Source: DASXTC01 sp036505635 (lineage in GTDB: Bacteria > Acidobacteriota > Polarisedimenticolia > JACPZX01 > DASXTC01). Taken from it: DNA of 30,546 nt. Shown in pieces: positions 23,295 to 30,546 of this stretch (its first letter is position 1; every line of letters starts with the position of its first letter). Both the position numbers and the translations under genes were made by a program. The notes beneath the pieces are model-generated. The model saw only the letters and a program-made list of their open reading frames with translations, was not told the origin of the DNA and did no database searches. The stretch covers positions 1 through 30,546 of the forward strand of contig DASXTC010000084.1 in the NCBI GenBank assembly GCA_036505635.1, given 5' to 3'.

Positions 23295-26200
23295 TCAGGG
23301 GCAGCCGTTGTTCGTCGCGTGGCCGGTGATGGCGGGGCAGGCCGCGTGGGCCCCGGAATAGGTCAGCTCAGCCCCGAGGGCATCCCGGCTCCAGCTCCCG
23401 TCGGTGGAGGCCCCGTCGGTCGCGGCGAGCACGAACCAGACATTGTCGGGGAGCGACACGCTCGCCGAGCCGGTCGGCGGCAGATCGCACACACCACCGG
23501 CGAACGCGCCATAGCTTCCCAGGTGCCCCCAGTAGAGGTTCACGGCGGTGGCCGGGCATTGCATCGGGTCCCACGTCAGGATCAGGTCGCTGCCGCCGCG
23601 CGCGACGTCTAGCGGCTGGCCCAGGACCGAGGAGCCGTCGGGAAGGGCCGGCGGTCCCGCGGGGGCCGTCGCGCAGGACCCGGGGATCAGGGCCTTGGTC
23701 ACCCGGATGTCATCGATCCACCAGTTGCCGTCAGGGTCGAAATAGTCGCCCGAGAGGTGGAACCGGATCCGGATCTCACCACCTCCCCAGTTGGCCAGCG
23801 ACGCCGTGTAGGTGGTGTAGGTCAGGTCGGTGCCGCTGAAGTAGTTGTCGGAATCCTGGGTCGAGGCGCAATCGTTGAACGGAAAGTAGACGAGGGCCGG
23901 GTAGTCGGGCGTCAACGGTACGCGGGTCCAGTTAGTGAAGCCGGGCCCGGTCGCGATCTCGACCTGACCGAGCGACCCTTCGAGGAACCCGTTGGTGTCG
24001 TACTCCAGATCGTGCTTCGTCGTGAAGAAGAGCTGCGGCCCGAGCGCAGGACTGGCGAGGGTGAGAACCGGGCTGGTGAGATCGGAGCAGACTCCCTCGG
24101 CGCTGGCGGCCGTGTAGACCTTCTGTCCCGCGTCGCCGCCCGTGGTCGCGACCGTCCATGGAGGATCCGCGGTGAACGCGGCGGTCCCGGAATCCCCGGC
24201 GTCATCGGTCCAGGTGCCGAGAGCGGCGGAACCGGCAGGCGCGGCGCCCGCCACCTCGAGGTTGCCCTCCTCGTTGCCGCCCCGGCAGGGGCCGCCATGC
24301 CCCGACGTCGCGTCCTCGGCCCGCACGATGTAGTGATAGCTCATGGTGTAGGTCAGGTCGACGGAATCGGAGTACGAAGTCCCCGTGACGCAGCGCGCGA
24401 TCCGGTTCGCCGGTCCCGGTGCGAAGCCGCTCACGGTGCTCCGGTAGATGTTGTACCGGACATCGGAACCGCAGTAGGGGCTGGCCGCGTCCCAGGCCAG
24501 GTTCACAGCGCAGGTGGCGCTCCCCGCCGTGGCCGCGGAGCTGAGGCCGCGGAACGATGGTTGGAGAAAGCAGTCCCCGGTGGGAACGATCGAGCGGCAG
24601 GCGGACCTCGCCGACTCGCATGCCGCGGCGGAATCGGAGGCCGCCACGGCGTAGTAGCTGTAGGGGATGCTTCCCGACACCGTCGTGTCGAGGTAAGAGG
24701 TCCCTGTCACGCCGGTCGCCGCGGGGACCCAGGGGCTGCCGGGGCAGGACCCGAGGCTGCGATAGACGTTGTAGGCGGCCGCACCCGGCACGGGATCCCA
24801 CGAGACGAGGACCTCATTGGGCCCGGGGGTGGAGAGCGTGACGGGACCGGGCGCCGAGGGGGGCGCGCAGTCGGTCACGTCACCGCGCACGACCAGAGCG
24901 AATGGCTGCGGACCCCAGGGGACATCCAGGCCGCTGACCCGGATGATCCAGCGACCGGGCATCGGGTCGTCGAACACGAGTCGCTCCTCGACGTTGAGGG
25001 TGTCATGCGGATCGGCGGCGTTTGCGGTCTGCGTGGGAGCGCCGCTTGCCGAATCCAGCGTCTGGAACCAGACGGTGCCGTTTGGATCCACCGCTTCCAG
25101 CTTGAGCTCGTTGACCCTCGCGACTGCGGCATTGAGCGCGGCGGGGTAGTCGGTCCAGACGAGCGTCGCCCGCAATGGAGTCCCCGGGGCGACATCGTAG
25201 GCGTGCGTCACGACGCTCCCGGTCGTGATCCCCTCACGATGGTCGTCGACTCGTAACTTGAAGGCGGATGCGGTGAACGCGAGCGTCGAATCGAGGAGGA
25301 TCCTCCCGTACCCCGCGTCGAAATCGGGGCCCGGCGCCGAAGCGCCCAGCGCCACCGCGCCGTCGATCAGGGTCGCCTTCAGGAGCGCGCCCGTCGGGAC
25401 GTACCCGGACGCCTGGTTTCGCGTCCCCGTGGCGTAGAAGCCGGCCGCGTAGTATTCGCGCACGAGCGCCGCCAGGCCCGCCGTCGTGGGCGCCGCCATC
25501 GAGGTGCCGTCCAGCGAGCACGTGGCGCAGTTGGCGGTGGCGGGGTTGGCGTCGGAGGCGGCCGACACGACGGACTTTCCCTGCGCCGCGAGCGTCGGCT
25601 TGAGCCTCCCGTCGTGCACGGGTCCTGGGCTGGTGAAATCAGAAGGCGTCGAAGCGCCGGCGCCATGACCCAGGGAGCCCACCGTGACGGGGTTTTTCGC
25701 GATGCCGGGAGTGCCGACGGCTAACGGCGCCGGACAGAACTGTCCCGCGTTGCCGGCCGAGAGGACCATCAGGAGGTCGGGAAAGGTCCACATCGCCAGA
25801 TCGGCGTCACGCGCGAAGGAGTCATAGGGCATGGTGCATCCTGGGATGCAGGAGCCGAAGATGTCATAACAGGCCCCGCCCCAGGAGTCCGAGTGGATCC
25901 GCGCTCCGCTCTGGTAGGCGACCTCGGCGAGGTTCCAGAGGGTTCCTCCCCGATTGTTGAGGTACTCGAGCCCATCTCCCATCTCCTGGATGACCAGCTT
26001 GGCGCCCGGGGCCTGGCCGTCCCCCCCGTCGCGGGAGGGGGACGTGAACCCGCCGCAGTCCGCGTAAGGGGATCGATCCCCCGCGGCCGAGCCCGAGGTG
26101 TGGGTCCCGTGGCCGCTCGCGCCCAGCGTCGGAGGGCAGGTGTCGTCGTCGCCCGCAGGGGTGCCCGACCAGTTGTAATAGATGATGTCCTTGCGGCGGG

Positions 26201-27062
26201 CCGGGGCCGGCGTCCCGGCGGGGCACGGGGCAGCCAGACACGTCGAGATCGGTGGGGCCCCGGCGTTGGGATCCGCGAAGTAGCACGCGCCGTAATCCTG
26301 GCCCGTGTCGGCCAGCGCCATGGTCTGGCCGCAGCCGAAGATGCCGCGATCGAAGACCGGGGTCTGCTGGGGGGAAGGCCCTACGAAGGACTGGTGCACC
26401 CACACGGCGTCCTGGTTCATGGGACGAAACGGACGCGCCGTCTCGATCGCCTCGACCTCCGGCAGGCCGCTCAGTCGGGACAGGATCGCGGGGAGACGGC
26501 CGGCCGGCACCATCGCCTCGACGCGCCACGCGGAGCCCTTCCCCGACGGCGCGGCGGCGGGACTCAGCCCTGCCAGGATCTTCAGGACGCGACTCTCGGG
26601 CTCGTCCGCGCTCAGGATGACGCGGATCTTCTCGGAGCCCGGCGCGCGCCCGGCCCGGGCCAGGAGCTCCGGATGGATCTTGAGGTGGGGGGGAAGCTCG
26701 CCGAGCCACGTCACGAAGGGGAGGCTACGGATCTCCTCCTCGGCCTGCGGCGCGGCGCGGAGCCTGTATCCGTGGACCGGGAGGTAGTCCAGAAGGGCCG
26801 CGCCGGCCTCCTCGAGCTGGGCTCGTTGCCCGGGCGTGAGAGGACCGGTCGTCATGGCGACCAGGTAGCGCCGGCCGTGCGCGCTCGTCTCACGGGCCTC
26901 CGAGCGATACCACCCCGGGGGGGTCGGCGGACCATCGAGAGGACGGAACGCTCCAGAGGCGAGCTTGAGCTCCGGCGGACGGGCCGCTGGTACGGAGGCC
27001 GAGGAGAGGGCGGGCACGAGAAGGAGTGTCAGGGTGGGGAGGATCTGGCGTCGCATCGGCAT
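23295..27062 (-). CDS. Secreted subtilisin-like (S8) serine protease with FN3-like and MAM-like domains
   Basis: A 1255-residue exported protease. The signal peptide is within residues 1-25 (PTLTLLLVPALSSASVPA), and a propeptide-like region runs to about 220. The catalytic residues are Asp252 (MALADTGQD), His318 (GHGTHTSG), the oxyanion Asn438 (LSAGNAG) and Ser521 (DGTSMAAP), all intact. A beta-rich domain (about 600-725) resembles the P-domain-like module of large subtilases. An FN3-like domain follows (about 731-815, with VSWDPVPGAAAYNVYRS), then a second FN3-like domain (about 842-930). A MAM-like or immune-inhibitor-A-like module (about 950-1120, with WWIDDIRV) and a final FN3-like domain (to the end) complete it. 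Many Cys residues suggest disulfides outside the cell. M1 (27062) or M3 (27056) may be the start; TAGAAT just upstream favours a leader of only a few bases at M3. It converges on the sulfate operon. Confidence 0.93.
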   Translation of the reverse strand: MPMRRQILPTLTLLLVPALSSASVPAARPPELKLASGAFRPLDGPPTPPGWYRSEARETSAHGRRYLVAMTTGPLTPGQRAQLEEAGAALLDYLPVHGYRLRAAPQAEEEIRSLPFVTWLGELPPHLKIHPELLARAGRAPGSEKIRVILSADEPESRVLKILAGLSPAAAPSGKGSAWRVEAMVPAGRLPAILSRLSGLPEVEAIETARPFRPMNQDAVWVHQSFVGPSPQQTPVFDRGIFGCGQTMALADTGQDYGACYFADPNAGAPPISTCLAAPCPAGTPAPARRKDIIYYNWSGTPAGDDDTCPPTLGASGHGTHTSGSAAGDRSPYADCGGFTSPSRDGGDGQAPGAKLVIQEMGDGLEYLNNRGGTLWNLAEVAYQSGARIHSDSWGGACYDIFGSCIPGCTMPYDSFARDADLAMWTFPDLLMVLSAGNAGQFCPAPLAVGTPGIAKNPVTVGSLGHGAGASTPSDFTSPGPVHDGRLKPTLAAQGKSVVSAASDANPATANCATCSLDGTSMAAPTTAGLAALVREYYAAGFYATGTRNQASGYVPTGALLKATLIDGAVALGASAPGPDFDAGYGRILLDSTLAFTASAFKLRVDDHREGITTGSVVTHAYDVAPGTPLRATLVWTDYPAALNAAVARVNELKLEAVDPNGTVWFQTLDSASGAPTQTANAADPHDTLNVEERLVFDDPMPGRWIIRVSGLDVPWGPQPFALVVRGDVTDCAPPSAPGPVTLSTPGPNEVLVSWDPVPGAAAYNVYRSLGSCPGSPWVPAATGVTGTSYLDTTVSGSIPYSYYAVAASDSAAACESARSACRSIVPTGDCFLQPSFRGLSSAATAGSATCAVNLAWDAASPYCGSDVRYNIYRSTVSGFAPGPANRIARCVTGTSYSDSVDLTYTMSYHYIVRAEDATSGHGGPCRGGNEEGNLEVAGAAPAGSAALGTWTDDAGDSGTAAFTADPPWTVATTGGDAGQKVYTAASAEGVCSDLTSPVLTLASPALGPQLFFTTKHDLEYDTNGFLEGSLGQVEIATGPGFTNWTRVPLTPDYPALVYFPFNDCASTQDSDNYFSGTDLTYTTYTASLANWGGGEIRIRFHLSGDYFDPDGNWWIDDIRVTKALIPGSCATAPAGPPALPDGSSVLGQPLDVARGGSDLILTWDPMQCPATAVNLYWGHLGSYGAFAGGVCDLPPTGSASVSLPDNVWFVLAATDGASTDGSWSRDALGAELTYSGAHAACPAITGHATNNGCP

Positions 27063-27064
27063 AT

Positions 27065-27070
27065 ATTCTA
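27065..27070 (-). promoter_or_regulatory. Candidate -10 box (TAGAAT) of the subtilase gene
   Basis: TAGAAT on the minus strand ends two bases before the ATG at 27062 and eight bases before the second ATG at 27056. Transcription would start near 27058, upstream of the second ATG only. No Shine-Dalgarno is well placed and no good -35 is seen. Confidence 0.35.
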
Positions 27071-27186
27071 CGCCAACTCTCCAGCATCGTGGGAGGAGGA
27101 TCTCAGTTCACTGCCGGCCGGGGCGTCAGAATCGGTCCTGTCGGCTGACTCGCCTGTTAATGCCCGCTCCATCGCGCTCGCGCGAG

Positions 27187-27196
27187 AGGAGGAGGG
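27187..27196 (+). promoter_or_regulatory. Ribosome-binding site that sets the diguanylate cyclase start
   Basis: AGGAGGAGGG, ending four bases before ATG 27201. It separates the true start from an open frame that reaches back to 25893 antisense to the subtilase. Confidence 0.8.
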
Positions 27197-27200
27197 CAGG

Positions 27201-30200
27201 ATGGCGGGCATTGTGCAATACTTACGCGCTTGGTCCCGCGCACGTACCGAGGTGATTGGTATGCGCCTGAGATCCTCGGCCAGGATCGGCGGAATCCTCC
27301 TGCTTGCGGCCGTTTACTTCCTTGCCGGCAAGCTCGGCCTCAGCCTCGCCTTCTTTCACTCGAGCGTCTCTCCCGTCTGGCCGCCCACCGGGCTTGCGAT
27401 CGCCGCGCTTCTCATCCTCAGCTTGAGATACTGGCCCGGAGTGAGCCTCGGCGCCTTCGCGGTGAATCTCGCGGCGACCGGGGACCTGGCGAGCTCACTC
27501 GGCATCGCGGCAGGAAACACGATCGAGGCGGTGCTCGGCGCCTACCTGGCGAACCGCTTCGCTGGTGGCAAGGACGCCTTCGAGAAGGGAGGCGCGGTTT
27601 TCAGGTTCTTCGGGCTGTGCGGGTGCGTGGCCCCCATCGCGGGCGCCACGATCGGGGTGCTCAGCATCGAGGGGGCGAAGCTGGCCGCCTGGGGGGAATT
27701 CGGGAGGCTCTGGATCACCTGGTGGCTCGGGGATGCGGTCGGGGCCATCATTCTGGCCCCCTTCCTGTTGCTCTGGTACCGGAGACGGAAGTGGGATTCG
27801 GAAAAAAACGTCGAGGCGGGGTTGCTCGTCCTGACGACGCTGCTGACCGCCTGGACTGTCTTCGGGTTCTTTCCCGCCGGATCCAGCGATTACCCGCTGA
27901 CCTTCCTTTACCTCCTCCCGATCCTCTGGGCGGCCTTTCGTTTCGATCCGCGAGTCACCTCGAGCGTCGTCCTCGTGCAGTGCGCTCTCGCCGTCTGCGG
28001 GACGGTGAATGGCTACGGGCCATTCGTGCGCTTGAGCCAGAACGAGTCCCTGATCCTTCTCCAGGCTTTCCTGGGTATCAGCTCAGTCGTCGGCCTGGCT
28101 CTGGTGACGACCGTACAGGAGCGCCTGCTGCTCCTCGAGGAGGTCGAGGGAAGCCATCTCATCCTGGAGAGGAAGGTTCAGGAACGCACCGAGGAGCTGA
28201 CGTTGTCCAACGTCGCGCTCCGGCGCGAGATTCAGGAGCGTCACCGCGCTGAGGAGGAGCTCCGCAAGGGTGAGGAGCGCTATCGCGCCGTCACGGAGAC
28301 GGCCAACGAGGCCATCATCACCGCCGATAGCGGAGGCCGGATCCGCTCCTTCAACCCCGCAGCCGAGGAGATCTTCGGCTACGCGGGAGAGGAGGTGATG
28401 GGGCAGTCCCTGACGCTGCTCATGCCCGAACGCTTCCACGGCCCCCACCGGGAGAGATTCGACCGCTTCATCCGCACGGGAGTCGGACCCCTCATCGGAA
28501 ACACGCTCGAGCTCACCGGGCGCCGAAAGGACGGCTCCGAATTTCCCGTGGAGCTCTCGCTGGCCACCTGGAGAGCGGAGGGGGAGATCTTCCTCACGGG
28601 CGTCCTCCGCGACATCACGCGCAGGAGGCTCGCCGAGCAGAAGCTTCGCGAGAGCGAGGCTAGATACCGTCACCTCCTGAACGCGGCTCCCGACGCCATG
28701 GTGATCGTCAACCAGCAGGGGGGGATCGTCCTGGTGAACGCCCAGACCGAGACGCTCTTCGGTTATCTGCGTGACGAGCTCCTGGGAATGAAGGTGGAGC
28801 TTCTCGTCCCCGGGCACCGCCAGGGATTCTTCGCCAATCCCCGTTCCCGCGCCATGGGAGAGGGGCTCGAGCTCCTCGGCCTGCGCAAGGACGGCACGGA
28901 GTTCCCAATCGACATCAGCCTGAGCCCTTTGGAGACCGAAGGAGGGCTCCTCGTCACGGCGGCGATCCGGGACATCACGAGGCGCAAACGCGCCGAGGAA
29001 TCGATGCAGAGGCTTGCCTCCATCGTGGAGTCGACCGAGGTGGCCGTCGTCGGCCTCGACTTGCAGGGGACCATCACGAGCTGGAATCCGGGAGCGGAGA
29101 AACTCTACCGGTGCTCCGAGGAGGAGGTCCTTGGCAAGCCGATCGCCATCACCATCCCTCCGAACCGGAAGGAGGAGTTCGAGGAGATACTGCAAAAGCT
29201 GCGAATGGGGGAGAGCGCCCAGACCGAGACCCAGCGCCTCTGCAAGGATGGGAGCCTGGTCGATGTCCAGGTAACGCATTCTCCGATCCGGGACGCCGCC
29301 GGGAAGCTCGTCGGGTTCTCCTGCGTGCTGCGCGACATCACCCTCAGCAAGCGCGCCGAGCAGGAGAGACAGACCAACGAGATCCTCAAGATGCAGGTCG
29401 AGGAGCTCGCCCACAGCACGCAGGAGCTTTCCACGCTGAACGAGATGGGAGAGATGCTGCGGGCCGCCGAAAACCTCGACGAGGCCTGCCCGATCCTTCC
29501 CCGCTTCCTCCGGGAGCTCTTCCCCTCCGACTCGGGGGCGCTGTACATCATCCGCTCCTCGAGAAACCTCCTCGAATCCGCCGCCCGATGGGGCGAGTCC
29601 CCACCAACGGAGGAATTCCTTCACCCGAACGACTGCTGGTCGCTCCGCAGAGGAGAGGTCCACCGGGTGGAATCCGCCGACGAGGGCATCGTCTGCAAAC
29701 ACGTCAAGCTTCCTTTGAACGGAAGCTCCCTTTGCGTGCCGATCATCGCAAGAGGAGAGACGGTGGGGATGGTGCACCTCGTCGGAGAGGACAAACCACA
29801 GCCCTCGAGCGACAAGGAGCAGACCCTCCACCGGACCGAGTACAGGGAGCGCCTGGCCAGGGCCGCCGGGCAGCAGATCGGACTGGCCCTGCTGAACGTG
29901 AGACTCCAGGAGACTCTGCGCACCCAGGCCACCAGCGACCCCCTGACGGGGCTCTTCAACCGCCGGTACCTGGAGGAGGCCTTTCCGCGCGAGGTTCACC
30001 GGGCGAGCCGCAGGAATGGCAAGCTGGGTCTCCTGATGATCGACCTCGACCACTTCAAACAGTTCAACGATCGCTTCGGCCACGCCGCGGGAGACGCGGT
30101 TCTGCGGGATCTGGCCCTGTTTCTGCGCCGTCACTCCCGAGCGGAGGAGATCCTCTGCCGCTATGGAGGCGAGGAGTTTGTCCTCCTGCTCGTGGATTGC

Positions 30201-30455
30201 TCGCTGAAGGACGCGATGAATCGCGCCGAGCAGATCCGGGCCGACGTCAAGAAACAGTCCTGGAGCTTCGAGGGACGTTCGGTGGGAACGGTCTCCCTGT
30301 CGATCGGAATCGCCTTCATACCCGACCATGCGAAAAGCATGGACGATCTCCTGCGCGCGGCGGACTCGGCCCTCTATCGGGCGAAGAAGGAAGGAAGGGA
30401 TCGGATCGTCGTGATGCCGTCCGCGGAAGCCATCAACGACGCGTCCTCGACCTGA
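27201..30455 (+). CDS. MASE1-PAS-PAS-PAS-GAF-GGDEF diguanylate cyclase
   Basis: A 1084-residue membrane sensor that should make cyclic di-GMP. The N-terminal MASE1 domain (about 25-305) has multiple helices and the signature SVSPVWPPTGLAIAALL; TWWLGDAVGAIILAPFLLLW is typical as well. A coiled coil leads to PAS1 (about 358-480, GEERYRAVTETANEAI), PAS2 (about 484-600) and PAS3 (about 602-720). A GAF-like domain follows (about 757-890). The GGDEF domain (about 914-1070) has DPLTGLFNRR, DLDHFKQFND and an intact GGEEF active site (989-993). The product-inhibition site RxxD, expected five residues before it, reads RAEE, so feedback inhibition may be weak. No EAL or HD-GYP domain is present. The start is set by AGGAGGAGGG. 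It is divergent from the subtilase across 138 bases. Confidence 0.94.
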   Translation: MAGIVQYLRAWSRARTEVIGMRLRSSARIGGILLLAAVYFLAGKLGLSLAFFHSSVSPVWPPTGLAIAALLILSLRYWPGVSLGAFAVNLAATGDLASSLGIAAGNTIEAVLGAYLANRFAGGKDAFEKGGAVFRFFGLCGCVAPIAGATIGVLSIEGAKLAAWGEFGRLWITWWLGDAVGAIILAPFLLLWYRRRKWDSEKNVEAGLLVLTTLLTAWTVFGFFPAGSSDYPLTFLYLLPILWAAFRFDPRVTSSVVLVQCALAVCGTVNGYGPFVRLSQNESLILLQAFLGISSVVGLALVTTVQERLLLLEEVEGSHLILERKVQERTEELTLSNVALRREIQERHRAEEELRKGEERYRAVTETANEAIITADSGGRIRSFNPAAEEIFGYAGEEVMGQSLTLLMPERFHGPHRERFDRFIRTGVGPLIGNTLELTGRRKDGSEFPVELSLATWRAEGEIFLTGVLRDITRRRLAEQKLRESEARYRHLLNAAPDAMVIVNQQGGIVLVNAQTETLFGYLRDELLGMKVELLVPGHRQGFFANPRSRAMGEGLELLGLRKDGTEFPIDISLSPLETEGGLLVTAAIRDITRRKRAEESMQRLASIVESTEVAVVGLDLQGTITSWNPGAEKLYRCSEEEVLGKPIAITIPPNRKEEFEEILQKLRMGESAQTETQRLCKDGSLVDVQVTHSPIRDAAGKLVGFSCVLRDITLSKRAEQERQTNEILKMQVEELAHSTQELSTLNEMGEMLRAAENLDEACPILPRFLRELFPSDSGALYIIRSSRNLLESAARWGESPPTEEFLHPNDCWSLRRGEVHRVESADEGIVCKHVKLPLNGSSLCVPIIARGETVGMVHLVGEDKPQPSSDKEQTLHRTEYRERLARAAGQQIGLALLNVRLQETLRTQATSDPLTGLFNRRYLEEAFPREVHRASRRNGKLGLLMIDLDHFKQFNDRFGHAAGDAVLRDLALFLRRHSRAEEILCRYGGEEFVLLLVDCSLKDAMNRAEQIRADVKKQSWSFEGRSVGTVSLSIGIAFIPDHAKSMDDLLRAADSALYRAKKEGRDRIVVMPSAEAINDASST

Positions 30456-30480
30456 GGAAAAGGGCGCGCCGTCGCCGGGA

Positions 30481-30507
30481 TTGGCCGGGCTCCCCATCTC
30501 ATATATC
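30481..30507 (+). promoter_or_regulatory. Weak candidate promoter at the right edge
   Basis: TTGGCC (30481-30486), 15 bases, TATATC (30502-30507). It could serve a gene beyond the window. The spacing is short and both hexamers are imperfect. I see no gene in 30456-30546. Confidence 0.2.
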
Positions 30508-30546
30508 CTTGCCGCCTCCCGTCTCACCGCTCGAGCACGGGCGAGA

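Noticed and set aside
27125..27149. GTCAG...CTGAC inverted repeat between the subtilase and the diguanylate cyclase
   Set aside because: The arms are only five bases with a 15-base spacer and match poorly beyond that, so chance is likely.
25893..27200. Upstream extension of the diguanylate cyclase frame by 436 codons
   Set aside because: It runs antisense through the subtilase and contains no domain; a strong ribosome site supports the start at 27201.
28083..30527. 814-codon minus-strand open frame opposite the diguanylate cyclase
   Set aside because: It is antisense to clear PAS, GAF and GGDEF domains and carries no motif of its own; long antisense frames are expected in such GC-rich DNA.
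1..30546. tRNA genes, CRISPR arrays, insertion sequences or phage genes
   Set aside because: I looked for cloverleaf-type TTCGA contexts, regular repeat-spacer patterns, transposase motifs and inverted repeats flanking genes, and found none. A tRNA covariance-model search would settle the first point.

Overview
High-GC bacterial DNA, densely coding on both strands, with no rRNA, tRNA, CRISPR array or insertion sequence that I can see. Large secreted proteins with FN3-like and thrombospondin type 3 repeats, many sensor proteins, a DUF3857/transglutaminase pair and comM fit a free-living Gram-negative bacterium. The style resembles Acidobacteriota (Polarisedimenticolia/Thermoanaerobaculia-like). 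That placement is an inference from protein architecture and no marker gene supports it.

Left part (1-11.3 kb): the start of an mgtE Mg2+ transporter/channel gene (minus) runs off the left edge. Divergent from it are a three-part envelope protein (glycosidase-like barrel, LolA-like domain, predicted outer-membrane beta-barrel) and a secreted M1 metallopeptidase with calcium-binding-type repeats. Convergent to these, three minus-strand genes read from right to left: a PAP2-like membrane phosphatase homologue with one catalytic motif destroyed, a DUF3857 protein whose transglutaminase site has lost Cys and His, and, coupled by an ATGA overlap, a DUF3857 protein with an intact Cys-His-Asp triad.

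Middle part (11.3-15.7 kb): an OmpR-type regulator and a short sensor kinase with a Cys-rich periplasmic loop, preceded by a perfect tandem 11-bp repeat. Next comes comM (Mg-chelatase-like AAA+ helicase of the YifB/ComM family) behind a clear sigma70-type promoter, then a small two-helix membrane protein on the other strand.

Central operon (15.77-23.23 kb): six tightly packed plus-strand genes. They encode a CysA-type sulfate ABC ATPase fused to two universal-stress-protein-like domains, sulfate-binding protein, CysT, CysW, a PhoR-like membrane histidine kinase with a PAS domain, and an OmpR/PhoB-like regulator. GTCACCG-type repeats sit just upstream of a candidate -10 element. The layout resembles the Pst-PhoR/PhoB phosphate module rebuilt around a sulfate transporter, with the USP tail as a possible internal signalling part. 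This is the best candidate for an undescribed system.

Right part (23.3-30.5 kb): a large secreted subtilisin-like protease with FN3-like and MAM-like C-terminal domains (minus), and divergent from it a MASE1-PAS-PAS-PAS-GAF-GGDEF diguanylate cyclase. Several genes (envelope protein, M1 peptidase, degenerate transglutaminase, sulfate operon, subtilase) have a TAnnnT box within about 10 bases of the start codon and no Shine-Dalgarno sequence, so leaderless or nearly leaderless transcripts are plausible.
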